From Helicobacter winghamensis ATCC BAA-430 (GTDB lineage: Bacteria > Campylobacterota > Campylobacteria > Campylobacterales > Helicobacteraceae), in NCBI RefSeq assembly GCF_028751035.1, contig NZ_CP063533.1, forward strand, positions 434,001-498,000: 64,000 nucleotides of DNA, given 5' to 3'. Shown piece by piece: positions 18,768-28,337 of the stretch; the first letter of the stretch is position 1, and every line of letters begins with the position of its first letter. The position numbers were made by a program, and so were the translations under genes. The notes beneath the pieces are model-generated. The model searched no databases and was not told where the DNA came from. It saw nothing but the letters and a program-made list of their open reading frames with translations.

Positions 18768-18904
18768 AATTGCTCCATTATTTTTTTTAATAAAAAAGCA
18801 AATCTTAACAAAAATATTCTAAATCTTTGCAGAATTTATGCTTAATTTAGTATTTTTTAGGTAAAATAACAGTTTTTATATTTACTTTATATAAAGGCAA
18901 AACA

Positions 18905-19108
18905 ATGAGAAAAGGAATCCATCCAGAGTATGTTCTCTGCAAAGTAACTTGCGTTACAAGTGGAAAAGAGATTGAAGTAATGAGTGTAAAACCAGAGCTT
19001 AGAATTGATATTTCATCATTCTGTCATCCATTTTACACAGGTTCAGACAAGGTTGTTGATACAGCAGGTAGGGTTGAGAAGTTTAAGCAAAGATATAATC
19101 TAAAATAA
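18905..19108 (+). CDS. rpmE: Ribosomal protein L31
   Basis: A 67-residue 50S protein beginning MRKGIHPEY. Cysteines in [10 protein letters not shown] and FCHPFYTG make it the zinc-binding (C+) form. It is followed closely by rsmI, an order also found in Campylobacter (Cj0155c-Cj0154c). Confidence 0.96.
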   Translation: MRKGIHPEYVLCKVTCVTSGKEIEVMSVKPELRIDISSFCHPFYTGSDKVVDTAGRVEKFKQRYNLK

Positions 19109-19131
19109 TTCACACTTGCAAATGAGCTTGT

Positions 19132-19956
19132 ATGGTTACTTTTTTGCCCACTCCAATTGGTAACCTACAAGATATTACTCTTCATACTTTAGAGGTCTTA
19201 AAGCTTTGCGATGTGTTGCTCTGTGAAGACACAAGAGTGAGTAAAAAACTCATTACATTGCTAGTAGAGCGAGAGTTATTACCCTATAAAGACTATGTTT
19301 ATTATCCCTTTCACACGCATAATCAAAATGCGTTTTTAGAGCAAAATTCACTAGAATTTTTTAACCAAAATATCGGATTTTTAAGCGATGCTGGAATGCC
19401 TTGTATTAGCGATCCGGGCGTGGAACTTGTGCGATTTTTACAAACAAATCATATCCCTTTTGAAGTTTTAGGCGGGATTAGTGCGGTTACACTTATGGCT
19501 GCATTTAGCGGAATTGTGGAGAAAGAATTTAGTTTTTTAGGCTTTCCACCGCATAAAATAAAAGAAAAGTTAGAGTTTTTTTATTCAGTTTTTAAAAGCC
19601 CCTATCCAATAATTTTATATGAGTCGCCCCATCGCTTGCTTGAAAGTTTAGAATTAATGGTGCAAGTGGATAAAAATCGGCAAGTGTTTTTAGCAAAAGA
19701 GCTAACAAAAAAACACCAAAATACATTTAAAGGGAGTTTAGAATCTGTTTTAAATGCACTAAAAGATTCTAAGAATGAAGCTTTATTAAAGGGGGAATGG
19801 GCTATGGTTGTAGATAAAGCAGAAAAGGTAGAGAATTGCTCCCTTAGTGAAGAAGCACTTTTAAGTTTGGAGATTCCTCCTAAAATTAAGGCGAAGATTT
19901 TAGCTAAAATAAAAGGCGGAAGTGCAAGTGATTATTATCAAAGCCTAGTAAAATAG
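19132..19956 (+). CDS. rsmI: 16S rRNA 2'-O-ribose C1402 methyltransferase RsmI
   Basis: Methylates the ribose of C1402 in the ribosomal P site using SAM. Typical tetrapyrrole-methylase fold: FLPTPIGNLQDITLHTLEVL at the start, CEDTRVSKKL, FLSDAGMPCISDPG, and FLGFPPHK. 274 residues, normal length. Confidence 0.95.
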   Translation: MVTFLPTPIGNLQDITLHTLEVLKLCDVLLCEDTRVSKKLITLLVERELLPYKDYVYYPFHTHNQNAFLEQNSLEFFNQNIGFLSDAGMPCISDPGVELVRFLQTNHIPFEVLGGISAVTLMAAFSGIVEKEFSFLGFPPHKIKEKLEFFYSVFKSPYPIILYESPHRLLESLELMVQVDKNRQVFLAKELTKKHQNTFKGSLESVLNALKDSKNEALLKGEWAMVVDKAEKVENCSLSEEALLSLEIPPKIKAKILAKIKGGSASDYYQSLVK

Positions 19957-19988
19957 GTAAAAAATTTAAGAAAAATAGGATACAATCA

Positions 19989-20675
19989 GTGGTCGTTTAT
20001 GGTAAGCGTGTTGTGGAGTATATCCTTACAAAACATAGTGATAAAATTCAGCAAGTGCTTTTAGCAAAAGAAATTGACAAGAAGCAATTTAGAGCGTTTG
20101 CGCGACTTAATGTGCCTTTGGTGCGTGTGGATTCCAAAAAAGCACAAAGTTTAGCAAGAGGTGGTAATCATCAAGGATATTTGCTAGAAATCGCGCCTTT
20201 AGTGCCATTAGAATTTAGCACATTGAAGGCTATGAATTTTGTGCTAGTGCTTTGTGGGATTAGCGATGTAGGCAATATTGGCGCGCTCTTTCGTACGGCT
20301 TTTGTGCTAGGAGTAGATGGAATCGTAATTTGTGGATTAAAAGATTTTAAGCAAGAAGGGGTATTGCGTGCAAGCTCTGGTGCAATGCTAGATATGCCAT
20401 TTTGCCTTGTGTATAATGCCTTAGATGTAGCAAATGAGTTAAAATTTGCCGGGTTTAGACTCTATGGTGCAAGTTTGAAAGGTGTAGAATCTAATGGTGT
20501 CACACAAGGTAAAAAGGCATTATTTTTAGGCGCTGAAGGTAATGGTCTTAGCGCGAAAATTTTGAAAAAAATGGATATAAATTTAACAATTGCTCAAAAA
20601 AGAGAGTTTGACTCTCTAAATGTTAGCACAGCTGGTGCAATCTTAATAGATAGGATAGTAAATGGAAGGTTTTGA
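19989..20675 (+). CDS. rlmB: SpoU/TrmH-family RNA 2'-O-methyltransferase (RlmB-like)
   Basis: A 228-residue SPOUT methyltransferase with an N-terminal L30e-like substrate-binding part (VVYGKRVVEYIL...) and the SPOUT motifs DVGNIGALFRTAFVLGVDG, LFLGAEGNGLS and LNVSTAGAIL. It probably modifies G2251 of 23S rRNA. A GTG start at 19989 is used, with AGGA upstream. The 3' end overlaps the next gene by 14 bases. Confidence 0.88.
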   Translation: MVVYGKRVVEYILTKHSDKIQQVLLAKEIDKKQFRAFARLNVPLVRVDSKKAQSLARGGNHQGYLLEIAPLVPLEFSTLKAMNFVLVLCGISDVGNIGALFRTAFVLGVDGIVICGLKDFKQEGVLRASSGAMLDMPFCLVYNALDVANELKFAGFRLYGASLKGVESNGVTQGKKALFLGAEGNGLSAKILKKMDINLTIAQKREFDSLNVSTAGAILIDRIVNGRF

Positions 20676-21603
20676 AAAGTTGCAAAGTATCGGGGCAAAG
20701 GAAATTTCAAAGAATACGCATATTGCTTTAAATAAGATTCAATACATTTTGGAGCGTAATTTTAAAGAGTTAAAAGATAGTGCAACAACGCACGGATTGT
20801 TACAGATTTTAGAGCGTGAGTATCACATTAGTTTAAAAGAATGGGAAGAGGAGTATAAGGCATTTTGGGAAAATTATGATAGCTCAAATGACGAAGTAGG
20901 ACCAATAGTTAATTTTAAGGTTACTCACGAAACAATTACTTCAAATGATTCTAAAAAAGGTGTGATTTTAGGGGCTCTGTTGGTTGCGCTTTTGGGGGTT
21001 GGATTCTTTGCTTTTATGAATTTTTATGGAAACTCTGTGGTTTCTAGTGAGAATGAAGAAACACAAAGTGAAGCTTCTTTAGAAAAGTTGGAATCCAAAA
21101 GTGAAGTTAATAAAGATTTCGCAAATGAAAGCAATACCACAAGCAATTTAGAAGTTACAAATCAACTTGATGCCTCTGCTTCAACTCCGATAAATGTGTT
21201 GTCGCAAGGCTTACAAAACTCTAAGGACACACAAAGTGAAGCTTCTTTAGAAAAGTTGGAATCTAAAAATACAGACTCTAATAGCTTAAGCACAGAAGCC
21301 AAACCGCAAGAAGTAGTTGTGGCGAAGGTTTCTATTATGCCTGTTCGTAATGTTTGGGTGGGAATTGTTTATTTGGATAACAAAAAACGCACTTCTTTTA
21401 TGGCAGAAAAGGCGTTTGAAGTGGATTTGTTGCGTCCGCAAACAATCATTACAGGACATGGGATGTTAGAGATTGATGCAAAGGGAGAAAAATCTACATT
21501 TAATTCTGCAAATAAAATGTTTTTTATTGTGGATAAAGATGGGAATTTTAAGCAGGCTACACAAGGGCAATATGAAACAGAAACCAGGGGGTTAGGGTGG
21601 TAA
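20662..21603 (+). CDS. Membrane-anchored protein with N-terminal HTH-like segment (RodZ-like architecture)
   Basis: A 313-residue protein conserved at this place in Campylobacterota (near HP0554/Cj0157c). Residues 1-75 are helical (IGAKEISKNTHIALNKIQYI...) and may be a degenerate helix-turn-helix; one transmembrane segment follows near residue 95-115 (GVILGALLVALLGVGFFAFM); then comes a low-complexity Ser/Glu-rich linker containing a 13-residue direct repeat, TQSEASLEKLESK, and a beta-rich periplasmic domain. The layout cytoplasmic-TM-periplasmic resembles RodZ, but this is inference. It overlaps both neighbours, indicating a tight operon. Confidence 0.6.
   Translation: MEGFEKLQSIGAKEISKNTHIALNKIQYILERNFKELKDSATTHGLLQILEREYHISLKEWEEEYKAFWENYDSSNDEVGPIVNFKVTHETITSNDSKKGVILGALLVALLGVGFFAFMNFYGNSVVSSENEETQSEASLEKLESKSEVNKDFANESNTTSNLEVTNQLDASASTPINVLSQGLQNSKDTQSEASLEKLESKNTDSNSLSTEAKPQEVVVAKVSIMPVRNVWVGIVYLDNKKRTSFMAEKAFEVDLLRPQTIITGHGMLEIDAKGEKSTFNSANKMFFIVDKDGNFKQATQGQYETETRGLGW
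21061..21268 (+). repeat. In-frame 40-bp direct repeat
   Basis: Two near-identical 40-base units, 21061-21100 and 21229-21268, differ by a single base and are 168 bases (56 codons) apart. They encode TQSEASLEKLESK twice in the linker of the RodZ-like protein. Recombination between them would delete 56 codons in frame. Each contains AAAAGTTGGAATC. Confidence 0.8.
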
Positions 21604-22457
21604 AGAAAAGTATTTTTGCCCTTTTATTCTTGCTTTTTAGCACCTTTTTCATTTTTTCTGGCACCCTTTTTGCGCAAGCTTCAATGCAAAATCCAATAGA
21701 TTATAGAGTAATGCAACTCTTAGGTGTGGAAGATTATAGAATTAATCAAAAGTTTATTCAGCGTCTTTTTAGTGATCAGGGCTATTTTTTAGACGGAAAG
21801 GGGCAACCAGATTTATATAAGATTTCCAAAACATTAAAACAAAATGGACTTTTAAAACTTGCTTTTAAGCAACCTATGGAGCTAGAGATTTCCTTTGTTA
21901 TAGAAGAGAATCCTCAAACTTTTGTGAGTGTGCTTTATGATGTTTTAGATGCTATGGGATATTATTATTTTTTAGTGAAGCAAAGTTTGCTTGATGAGAA
22001 GAAATTTAAATTTATACTTTCTATGAATACGGAATACGCAATTGATCCTGTATTGCTACAAGAAAAATTGAGAGAATATGGTTATGGTGTGCAAGGTGTT
22101 GAGCGAACAAATCTTTCGCAGTGGAATTATCAGATCGCACTTTTATTGGAATTTAAATATCCAAAAGCAAGCGCTTTAGTCTTTAATGAATTAAATCATA
22201 AGGCAAATTTAAAAGGGGAATATTGGTATAGTATTGAGAATGGACAAGAGTTAGAGATTAAGTCTAGCAATAATGTAGTGTGGTATCCAAAAATCGTGTT
22301 TTATGATGAAAGTTTAAATATCTTAGAGATTGTAAGTAGTCAAAAACTAATGCGCCAAATCCAAAAAGAGATTCCAAAAAACACGAAATTTATCAAAATC
22401 ACTGATACTTATTTGCCTATTACAATTAAAAACGGCTTAGATGTTGTATTGCAATAA
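21597..22457 (+). CDS. Conserved exported protein of unknown function
   Basis: A 286-residue protein with a hydrophobic leader (basic VKK then a Phe/Leu-rich core, cleavage near LFAQA). The mature part has no motif I recognise; it has alternating strand-like segments and many aromatics, and is probably periplasmic. It uses a GTG start and overlaps the preceding membrane protein gene by seven bases. The position matches a conserved Helicobacter hypothetical near HP0555. Confidence 0.6.
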   Translation: MVKKSIFALLFLLFSTFFIFSGTLFAQASMQNPIDYRVMQLLGVEDYRINQKFIQRLFSDQGYFLDGKGQPDLYKISKTLKQNGLLKLAFKQPMELEISFVIEENPQTFVSVLYDVLDAMGYYYFLVKQSLLDEKKFKFILSMNTEYAIDPVLLQEKLREYGYGVQGVERTNLSQWNYQIALLLEFKYPKASALVFNELNHKANLKGEYWYSIENGQELEIKSSNNVVWYPKIVFYDESLNILEIVSSQKLMRQIQKEIPKNTKFIKITDTYLPITIKNGLDVVLQ

Positions 22458-22474
22458 TTTTAAAAGGATAAGAG

Positions 22475-23686
22475 GTGTTTGAAGAAATAGAGTTTGAGCG
22501 TATAAAGAGATTACCAAAATATGTGTTTGCAGCAATTAATGAAATTAAGTTAAAAATGCGCCAAGATGGTGAAGATGTGATTGATTTTAGTATGGGAAAT
22601 CCTGATGGCCCAACGCCTAGCCATATTATAGATAAACTTTGCGAAGCTGCACAAAAACCAAAAAATCACGGCTATTCTGCAAGTAAAGGAATCTATAAAT
22701 TGCGTCTTGCCATTGCAGATACTTATGCTAGAAAATATGGCGTTAAGCTTGATCCAGATTCTCAAGTGTGTATTGCAATGGGTTCAAAAGAAGGCTATGT
22801 GCATTTGATTCAAGCAATAACAAATCCAGGAGATACCGCTATTGTTGCAGAGCCAGCTTATCCTATTCATTATTATGCATTTATTTTATCAGGGGCAAAT
22901 GTTGCGACCTTTGGTTTGCAATGGAATGATAAATATGAGCTTGATGAAGATGCTTATTTTGCGGAGCTTGAAAAAACATTATGTAATACAATGCCAAAGC
23001 CAAAATTTGTTGTGACAAATTTTCCACATAATCCAACAACTGTTGTGGTGTATAAAAGCTTCTATGAACGCTTAGTAGCACTTGCTAAAAAAGAGAGATT
23101 TTATATTATTAATGATATTGCTTATGCGGATTTGAGTTTTGATGGCTATGTTGCCCCATCAATTTTTGAAGTAGAAGGAGCAATAGATGTTGCTGTAGAG
23201 TCTTACACGCTTTCAAAGAGCTATAATATGGCGGGTTGGCGTGTGGGTTGTATTGTGGGGAATACACGCTTAGTTGGTGCATTACAAAAGATTAAATCGT
23301 GGCTAGATTATGGAATCTACACACCTATACAAATTGCATCTACAATCGCCCTAAGTGGTGAACAAGAATGTGTCCAAGAGATTGCTAAAAAGTATGAAAA
23401 AAGAATGGAAGTTCTAATTGAGAGTTTTGGCACGGCTGGTTGGGAAATGCAAAAACCAAAGGCTAGTATGTTTATTTGGGCTAAGATTCCAAAATGTGCC
23501 TTGCATTTAGGGAGTATGGAATTTTCTAAACGCTTATTGCAAGAAGCTAAAATTGCGGTAAGTCCGGGTATTGGCTTTGGGAATCACGGAGATTCTTATG
23601 TGCGTATTGCTTTAATTGAAAATGAAAACAGAATCCGCCAAGCCGCTAGAAATCTTAAGAAGTTTTTAAAACAATTTGAAGCCTAA
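22475..23686 (+). CDS. PLP-dependent class I/II aminotransferase (AlaC/LL-DAP-aminotransferase-like)
   Basis: A 403-residue fold-type I aminotransferase. Visible are DFSMGNPDGPTP at the N-terminus, GYSASKGIYKLR, the NFPHNPTT motif that holds the cofactor, and the Schiff-base lysine in TLSKSYNMAGWRVG. Closest in style to the AlaC/YfdZ group; whether it makes alanine, aspartate or diaminopimelate precursors cannot be told from sequence. It starts at GTG with AAGGA upstream and its stop overlaps ccoI (TAATG). Confidence 0.85.
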   Translation: MFEEIEFERIKRLPKYVFAAINEIKLKMRQDGEDVIDFSMGNPDGPTPSHIIDKLCEAAQKPKNHGYSASKGIYKLRLAIADTYARKYGVKLDPDSQVCIAMGSKEGYVHLIQAITNPGDTAIVAEPAYPIHYYAFILSGANVATFGLQWNDKYELDEDAYFAELEKTLCNTMPKPKFVVTNFPHNPTTVVVYKSFYERLVALAKKERFYIINDIAYADLSFDGYVAPSIFEVEGAIDVAVESYTLSKSYNMAGWRVGCIVGNTRLVGALQKIKSWLDYGIYTPIQIASTIALSGEQECVQEIAKKYEKRMEVLIESFGTAGWEMQKPKASMFIWAKIPKCALHLGSMEFSKRLLQEAKIAVSPGIGFGNHGDSYVRIALIENENRIRQAARNLKKFLKQFEA

Positions 23687-26079
23687 TGCAATGTAGCCAC
23701 TGCCACTTAGAATTTGATGAAAAGATGCTATTAAAAGTCCCTATCAATGGGCGTGATGAGTATTTTTGTTGCAAAGGTTGTGAGGGTGTGTATAGGCTCT
23801 TACACGCAGAGGGTTTGGAAGATTTTTATAACAAGCTTGGCACAAACTCGCTTGAACCTGTTAAAGATTCTAAGCAAAGCTTAGATTCCTTTGATAGCAC
23901 GCCCTTTTTTGAACGCTATGTGTGCCAAAAGGACGGATATTGTGAGTTGGCTCTTATTTTGGAGAGAATCCATTGTATCGCTTGTGTGTGGCTAAATGAA
24001 AAGATTTTAGAGAAAATAAAGGGCATTATAAAGGTTAATATCAACTACACAAGCAACAAAGCTACGCTTCTTTATGATCCCAAAATCATAAAAATTTCTG
24101 AGATTATCCAAGCAATCCGAAGTATTGGCTATGATGCTCACGCCTATGATCCACGCTTGCAAGAGAGTTACGCACAAAAAGAGAAGCGTGAGTATTACAT
24201 TAAAATGGTTGTTGGAATCTTTTGTGTGATGAATATAATGTGGATTGCAGTGGCACAATATGCGGGGTATTTTAGTGGAATCACACCACAAATGCGCAAT
24301 ATTTTAAACTTCGCAGGATTTGCTCTTGCTACACCTGTGATGTTTTTTAGTGGGATTATATTTTGGCGTGGAGCATTAAGCGCGCTTAAGTTTAAAACAC
24401 CAAATATGGATTTGCTAGTTATTAGCGGAGCAAGTTTAGCCTATATTTATTCTATTTATGCAAGTTTTAAGGGGCTAGAAACTTATTTTGAATCTGTGGC
24501 GATGATTATTACCTTTGTGTTAATTGGCAAGTTTTTAGAAGTGCGTGGCAAAAAAAGCGCTATAGATAGCCTAGATAAACTTAATGCACAAATGCCCTTA
24601 AGTGTGCGTGTAATCAAGGGTGATGTTAGCCAAGAAGTGAGTGTGGAATCTGTTAAAGTGGGAGATGTGGTGCAAGTTTTACCAGGTGATAGAGTGGCAT
24701 TAGATGGAATCCTTTTGAGTCAAAGTGCGCTGTGTGATGAGAGCGCGATTAATGGGGAGTCACTACCGCGCCAAAAGAGTGAAAAAGATTCCATTTATTC
24801 TGGTGCTTTAGCCCTTGAAATACCCTTTTTGTATCGTGTGAGTAAGACTTATAAAGAATCTTTGATGATGCAAATTGTATCCCTTGTGGAAAATGCGCTT
24901 AATGCACGCCCTAAGATTCAAGAAGTGGCAAACTTCATCACGCGTCATTTTTCTGCTGTGATTTTATCGCTTGCGTTTGGGACATTTTTATATTGGGAAT
25001 TTGCGCTAAATGCGCCTTTTGATAAGGCATTAATGGTAATGATTTCTGTGATTATCATTGCCTGCCCTTGCGCACTTGCCCTTGCTACGCCCATTGCTTC
25101 TTTGGTAGGCTTAGGGGAAGCCTTCAAATGCGGAATCCTTTTTAAAGAAGCGCGCTTTTTAGAAACTATCGCAAAGGCAAATGTGTTAGTTTTAGACAAA
25201 ACAGGGACACTCACAGAAGGTAAGCTTAAGGTTAAAAATATGCGCAAATTTGGGGAGCTAGAATCTAGTGTGCTTGTGGCAATGCTAGAGCAAAACACAC
25301 ACCCCATAAGTTGCGGAGTGCTAGAGTTTATCAAAGAAAATTACAATAATAATAAAAATATTTTACTAGATAAAATCACACAAAAAAGTGCGCGTGGAAT
25401 CCTAGCACAATACAATGGAAGTGTGTATTTGGGCGGGAATTTGGAGCTTTTAAGAGAGCAGGGCGTTAGGATTCCGCAATTAGATGAGAGTGATTGTAGC
25501 GTGTTTTATTTCGCAAAAGACACAGAGCTAATTGCGCAATTTTTCTTACAAGATTCTATTAAGCAAGACGCACAATCTGTGATTGCTAAACTTAAAGCGC
25601 AAGGAATTCATTGCGTGCTATTAAGTGGAGATCATTTAAAGGCGTGTGAGTCTGTGGCAAGGGAGCTTGGAATTAGTGAGTTTTATGGTAATCAAAGTCC
25701 TCTAGAGAAGGCGGAATTTATTGATGCGTTACATACAAAAGGTAAGATTGTCGTAATGGTTGGTGATGGGATTAATGATTCTGTGGCGTTAAGTAAAAGT
25801 GATATTGGAATCGCTATGGGAGGCGGCATTGATTTGGCAATTAGTGTGAGCGATATTGTGGTGCTTGATGACAGTATGCAAGGTGTGTTGGAATCTTTTA
25901 GGCTTGGTAGGCGCACTTATCACTTTATTTTACAAAATTTAGGATTGTCTTTAGTGTATAATGCGCTAACCATTCCACTAGCAATGACTGGGTTTGTAAT
26001 TCCGCTTGTTGCGGCACTTTCAATGTCGCTTAGTTCACTACTTGTGGTTGGCAACAGTTTAAGAATTAAAGGAAAATAA
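23686..26079 (+). CDS. ccoI: Copper-transporting P1B-type ATPase, CcoI/FixI type
   Basis: A 797-residue heavy-metal pump. The N-terminus has a cysteine-rich metal domain (CSHC...CCKGC) typical of FixI/CcoI, then an HMA-like domain with C-I-A-C. Membrane helices follow from residue ~165; the ion-binding CPC is in IACPCALALATP, the phosphorylation site in LVLDKTGTLTEG, and the hinge in GDGINDSVAL. It most likely supplies copper for cbb3-type cytochrome oxidase assembly. It overlaps the aminotransferase stop and is followed directly by a PhnA-like gene. Confidence 0.9.
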   Translation: MQCSHCHLEFDEKMLLKVPINGRDEYFCCKGCEGVYRLLHAEGLEDFYNKLGTNSLEPVKDSKQSLDSFDSTPFFERYVCQKDGYCELALILERIHCIACVWLNEKILEKIKGIIKVNINYTSNKATLLYDPKIIKISEIIQAIRSIGYDAHAYDPRLQESYAQKEKREYYIKMVVGIFCVMNIMWIAVAQYAGYFSGITPQMRNILNFAGFALATPVMFFSGIIFWRGALSALKFKTPNMDLLVISGASLAYIYSIYASFKGLETYFESVAMIITFVLIGKFLEVRGKKSAIDSLDKLNAQMPLSVRVIKGDVSQEVSVESVKVGDVVQVLPGDRVALDGILLSQSALCDESAINGESLPRQKSEKDSIYSGALALEIPFLYRVSKTYKESLMMQIVSLVENALNARPKIQEVANFITRHFSAVILSLAFGTFLYWEFALNAPFDKALMVMISVIIIACPCALALATPIASLVGLGEAFKCGILFKEARFLETIAKANVLVLDKTGTLTEGKLKVKNMRKFGELESSVLVAMLEQNTHPISCGVLEFIKENYNNNKNILLDKITQKSARGILAQYNGSVYLGGNLELLREQGVRIPQLDESDCSVFYFAKDTELIAQFFLQDSIKQDAQSVIAKLKAQGIHCVLLSGDHLKACESVARELGISEFYGNQSPLEKAEFIDALHTKGKIVVMVGDGINDSVALSKSDIGIAMGGGIDLAISVSDIVVLDDSMQGVLESFRLGRRTYHFILQNLGLSLVYNALTIPLAMTGFVIPLVAALSMSLSSLLVVGNSLRIKGK

Positions 26080-26289
26080 ATGGTAAAAGATGCAAATGGA
26101 GTAGAGTTAAACGCCGGAGATAGTGTAAGTGTGATTAAAGATTTAAAGGTTAAGGGGGCAAGTGCGACTTTAAAGCGTGGCACAACGATTAAAAATATCC
26201 GCCTAACAGGAAAGGATACAGAGATTGAAGCTAGGGTAGATAAATTTGGCACAATTATTTTGAAAACAGAATTTTTGAAAAAGGTGTAA
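26080..26289 (+). CDS. PhnA/YjdM C-terminal-domain protein
   Basis: A 69-residue protein (VKDANGVELNAGDSVSVIKD...) matching only the C-terminal SH3-like domain of PhnA/YjdM, without the N-terminal zinc ribbon. The ATG follows the ccoI stop with no gap, so translation is coupled. Function is unknown; the name from phosphonate use is historical. Confidence 0.8.
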   Translation: MVKDANGVELNAGDSVSVIKDLKVKGASATLKRGTTIKNIRLTGKDTEIEARVDKFGTIILKTEFLKKV

Positions 26290-26299
26290 GCGGATTCCC

Positions 26300-27316
26300 T
26301 TAACAAATTCTAGGCAATAGCTCACCGCTGGGATAATCTAAAAAGCGTTTTGCACCAAATGCAGTTTCTAAAACCACGCGTTTTGGATTTTTATTTGTGG
26401 TGTAGCCGATGATTGCCGCATTGGGTGCGCCATTATCGTGCAAAAGTTCTAAGGCTTTTTTTGCGTCATTTTTAGCTATACTTAGGACACACATCCCTTC
26501 GTTAGCTAAATTATAGGCTTCAAAACCTAGTAATTCACAAATCCCTTGCACCTGTGGTAATATTGGCAAGTTGGAATCCAAAATAGTAATGCCAATATTT
26601 GAAGCTCTAGCCCACTCATTAAGCACACTTGCAATTCCACCGCGTGTAGCGTCTCTTAGTGCGTAAAGATTAAGCCCTGAAGCAAAAAGCGGTTCTAAAA
26701 TGGGGTAAAGCAAGGCGCAATCACTTTGTAAGGTGCTATTTAGGTTAATTTCTTCACGATTGGAATAAATCACAGCTCCGTGTGTGCCAATGTTTCCACT
26801 AACAATAATTGCACAATCTGTTGGAATTGTAAAAGCACTTAAGCGCAAATGCGGATATAAAAACTCTCCTATGGCAGTTGTAGTAATAAAAATCTTATCT
26901 AAAGAGCCTTTGGGAAGGACTTTGGTATCGGCTGAAACAAGTTTTGCACCACTTGCTTTTAAAGTAGTAGAAAAGGATTCCACAATACGAGATAAATCGC
27001 TAATCTTAAAGCCTTCTTCTAGCATAAAACTAGCACTCAAATACTTCGCCTTTGCTCCCATCATTGCCACATCATTGCAACTTCCACACACACTAAGCTT
27101 GCCAATATCTCCACCTGCAAAGAATATTGGGGATACCACATATCCATCGGTGCTTATTGCACAAATGTTGGAATCCATTTTTACGATTCCAGCATCTTCG
27201 CCATCACCTATTACACAGCCTTCTAAAAAGGGGTAAAAAAGTTCTGTAATAAGATTTTGCGATTCTATCCCACCGCTTCCGTGACTTAGTAATATGGAAT
27301 CCAAATTATGTTTCAT
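26300..27316 (-). CDS. hypE: Hydrogenase maturation protein HypE
   Basis: Dehydrates a carbamoylated C-terminal cysteine to make the cyanide ligands of [NiFe] hydrogenase. The 338-residue protein begins with the LLSHGSGG motif, has DGYVVSPIFFAGGDIGKL... with the ATP-binding PurM-like fold, and ends in the essential P-R-I-C. No other hyp genes are next to it in this window. It sits just downstream of the RNase P RNA gene on the same strand. Confidence 0.95.
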   Translation of the reverse strand: MKHNLDSILLSHGSGGIESQNLITELFYPFLEGCVIGDGEDAGIVKMDSNICAISTDGYVVSPIFFAGGDIGKLSVCGSCNDVAMMGAKAKYLSASFMLEEGFKISDLSRIVESFSTTLKASGAKLVSADTKVLPKGSLDKIFITTTAIGEFLYPHLRLSAFTIPTDCAIIVSGNIGTHGAVIYSNREEINLNSTLQSDCALLYPILEPLFASGLNLYALRDATRGGIASVLNEWARASNIGITILDSNLPILPQVQGICELLGFEAYNLANEGMCVLSIAKNDAKKALELLHDNGAPNAAIIGYTTNKNPKRVVLETAFGAKRFLDYPSGELLPRIC

Positions 27317-27328
27317 CTCTTTCCTTTA

Positions 27329-27634
27329 GGTGTAGCTATAAGCCGAGTTCTGTTTATGTGGTTATTTATCTACATTTTACCTTGCAGTAAAATTCTAGCA
27401 ATGGGCTAAAACTTGGGATATTAACCATGCCCATTTTGCTGCGGATTGGGCTTGCAATGCGAAGCGTTTTGCAATGCTTCCGGTAAGCTCTTACCTCACC
27501 TTTTCACCCTTGCGTAATGCGGTTTGTTTTCTGTTGCGCTTTCCCTTAGATTACTCTAGCCATTCTTTAAATGGAATCCTATCCCAAAGCAGCTCGGACT
27601 TTCCTCTTTATTTAAAGCAACCACTTGCTACACC
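27329..27634 (-). ncRNA. rnpB: RNase P RNA (bacterial type A)
   Basis: The catalytic RNA that matures tRNA 5' ends. Read on the minus strand, the ends GGTGTAGC and GCTACACC pair as helix P1. The conserved GAGGAAAGTCC near the 5' side, AAGGGTGAAAAGGTG...GGTAAGAGC in the middle, and ACAGAACTCGGCTTA near the 3' end are all present. A TACAAT box (plus-strand 27642-27647) lies seven bases upstream of the inferred 5' end. The ends are estimates from P1 pairing. Confidence 0.92.
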
Positions 27635-27675
27635 TTTTGAAATTGTAGCAGAGTTTGGCAAAATCTAGGCTAAAT

Positions 27676-28329
27676 TTATGCGTTTAAAGTTTGTTTTATG
27701 GCAAGCACTGCTTCTAGTGCATTGTTTTTGATCTGCGTTGTGTGTTGCTTTAAAACCTCTAGGCTTGCATAACCTGTTGTAACAGCAATGCTGCGCACTC
27801 TAGCATTTTTTGCGGCTTGAATATCTAAGGGCGTGTCGCCTATCATATAAATTTTATCTTTGTTCAAGGGAGAAAAGGATTCTAAAGCCTTTAAAATAGG
27901 CTCTGCACTAGGCTTTGCATTTACCACATTTTCACGACCGATAATGCAAGTGAAGTAATTGCCTACTCCCATATGTTCTAAAAGCATTTTGGAATATTGC
28001 CCAGTTTTTGTGGTAACTACTCCAAGTTGTGCGAAACTATGGGATTCTAAAATCGCTTCCTTAGCGTTTGGTAAAAGCGTAGTTTTAGCGTTACAAATTT
28101 GGCGATAATGCTCTTTATAAGCACTAATAAATTGTGGAATTTCATTTTCTTGAACGCCAAGTGTGTGAAACATTGTATCTAGCGTATGTCCGATTTGGGA
28201 CTTTACAGACTCAAAAGTTGGAATCGCTTTTTTAAAATGCTTAAATGCTTCACAAAATCCTTCATACACGGCTTCTGTGGAGTCAATAAGTGTTCCGTCT
28301 AAATCAAAAAGAATAATGCAATCTTTCAT
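27676..28329 (-). CDS. gph: HAD-family phosphatase, phosphoglycolate-phosphatase-like
   Basis: A 217-residue HAD hydrolase: catalytic DLDGTLIDS at the N-terminus, the cap region, a TTKTG motif II, and the acidic motif GDTPLDIQAAK. It is likely a Gph-type enzyme that dephosphorylates 2-phosphoglycolate from DNA repair, but HAD substrate calls are approximate. The start is eight bases after the upstream ThiD2-like gene. Confidence 0.8.
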   Translation of the reverse strand: MKDCIILFDLDGTLIDSTEAVYEGFCEAFKHFKKAIPTFESVKSQIGHTLDTMFHTLGVQENEIPQFISAYKEHYRQICNAKTTLLPNAKEAILESHSFAQLGVVTTKTGQYSKMLLEHMGVGNYFTCIIGRENVVNAKPSAEPILKALESFSPLNKDKIYMIGDTPLDIQAAKNARVRSIAVTTGYASLEVLKQHTTQIKNNALEAVLAIKQTLNA

Positions 28330-28337
28330 AGAAATCC

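Noticed and set aside
26784-27236. 150-codon frame on the plus strand
   Set aside because: Antisense shadow of hypE, whose motifs are unambiguous.
27474-27668. 64-codon frame on the plus strand
   Set aside because: It lies across the RNase P RNA gene on the opposite strand and is a chance frame.
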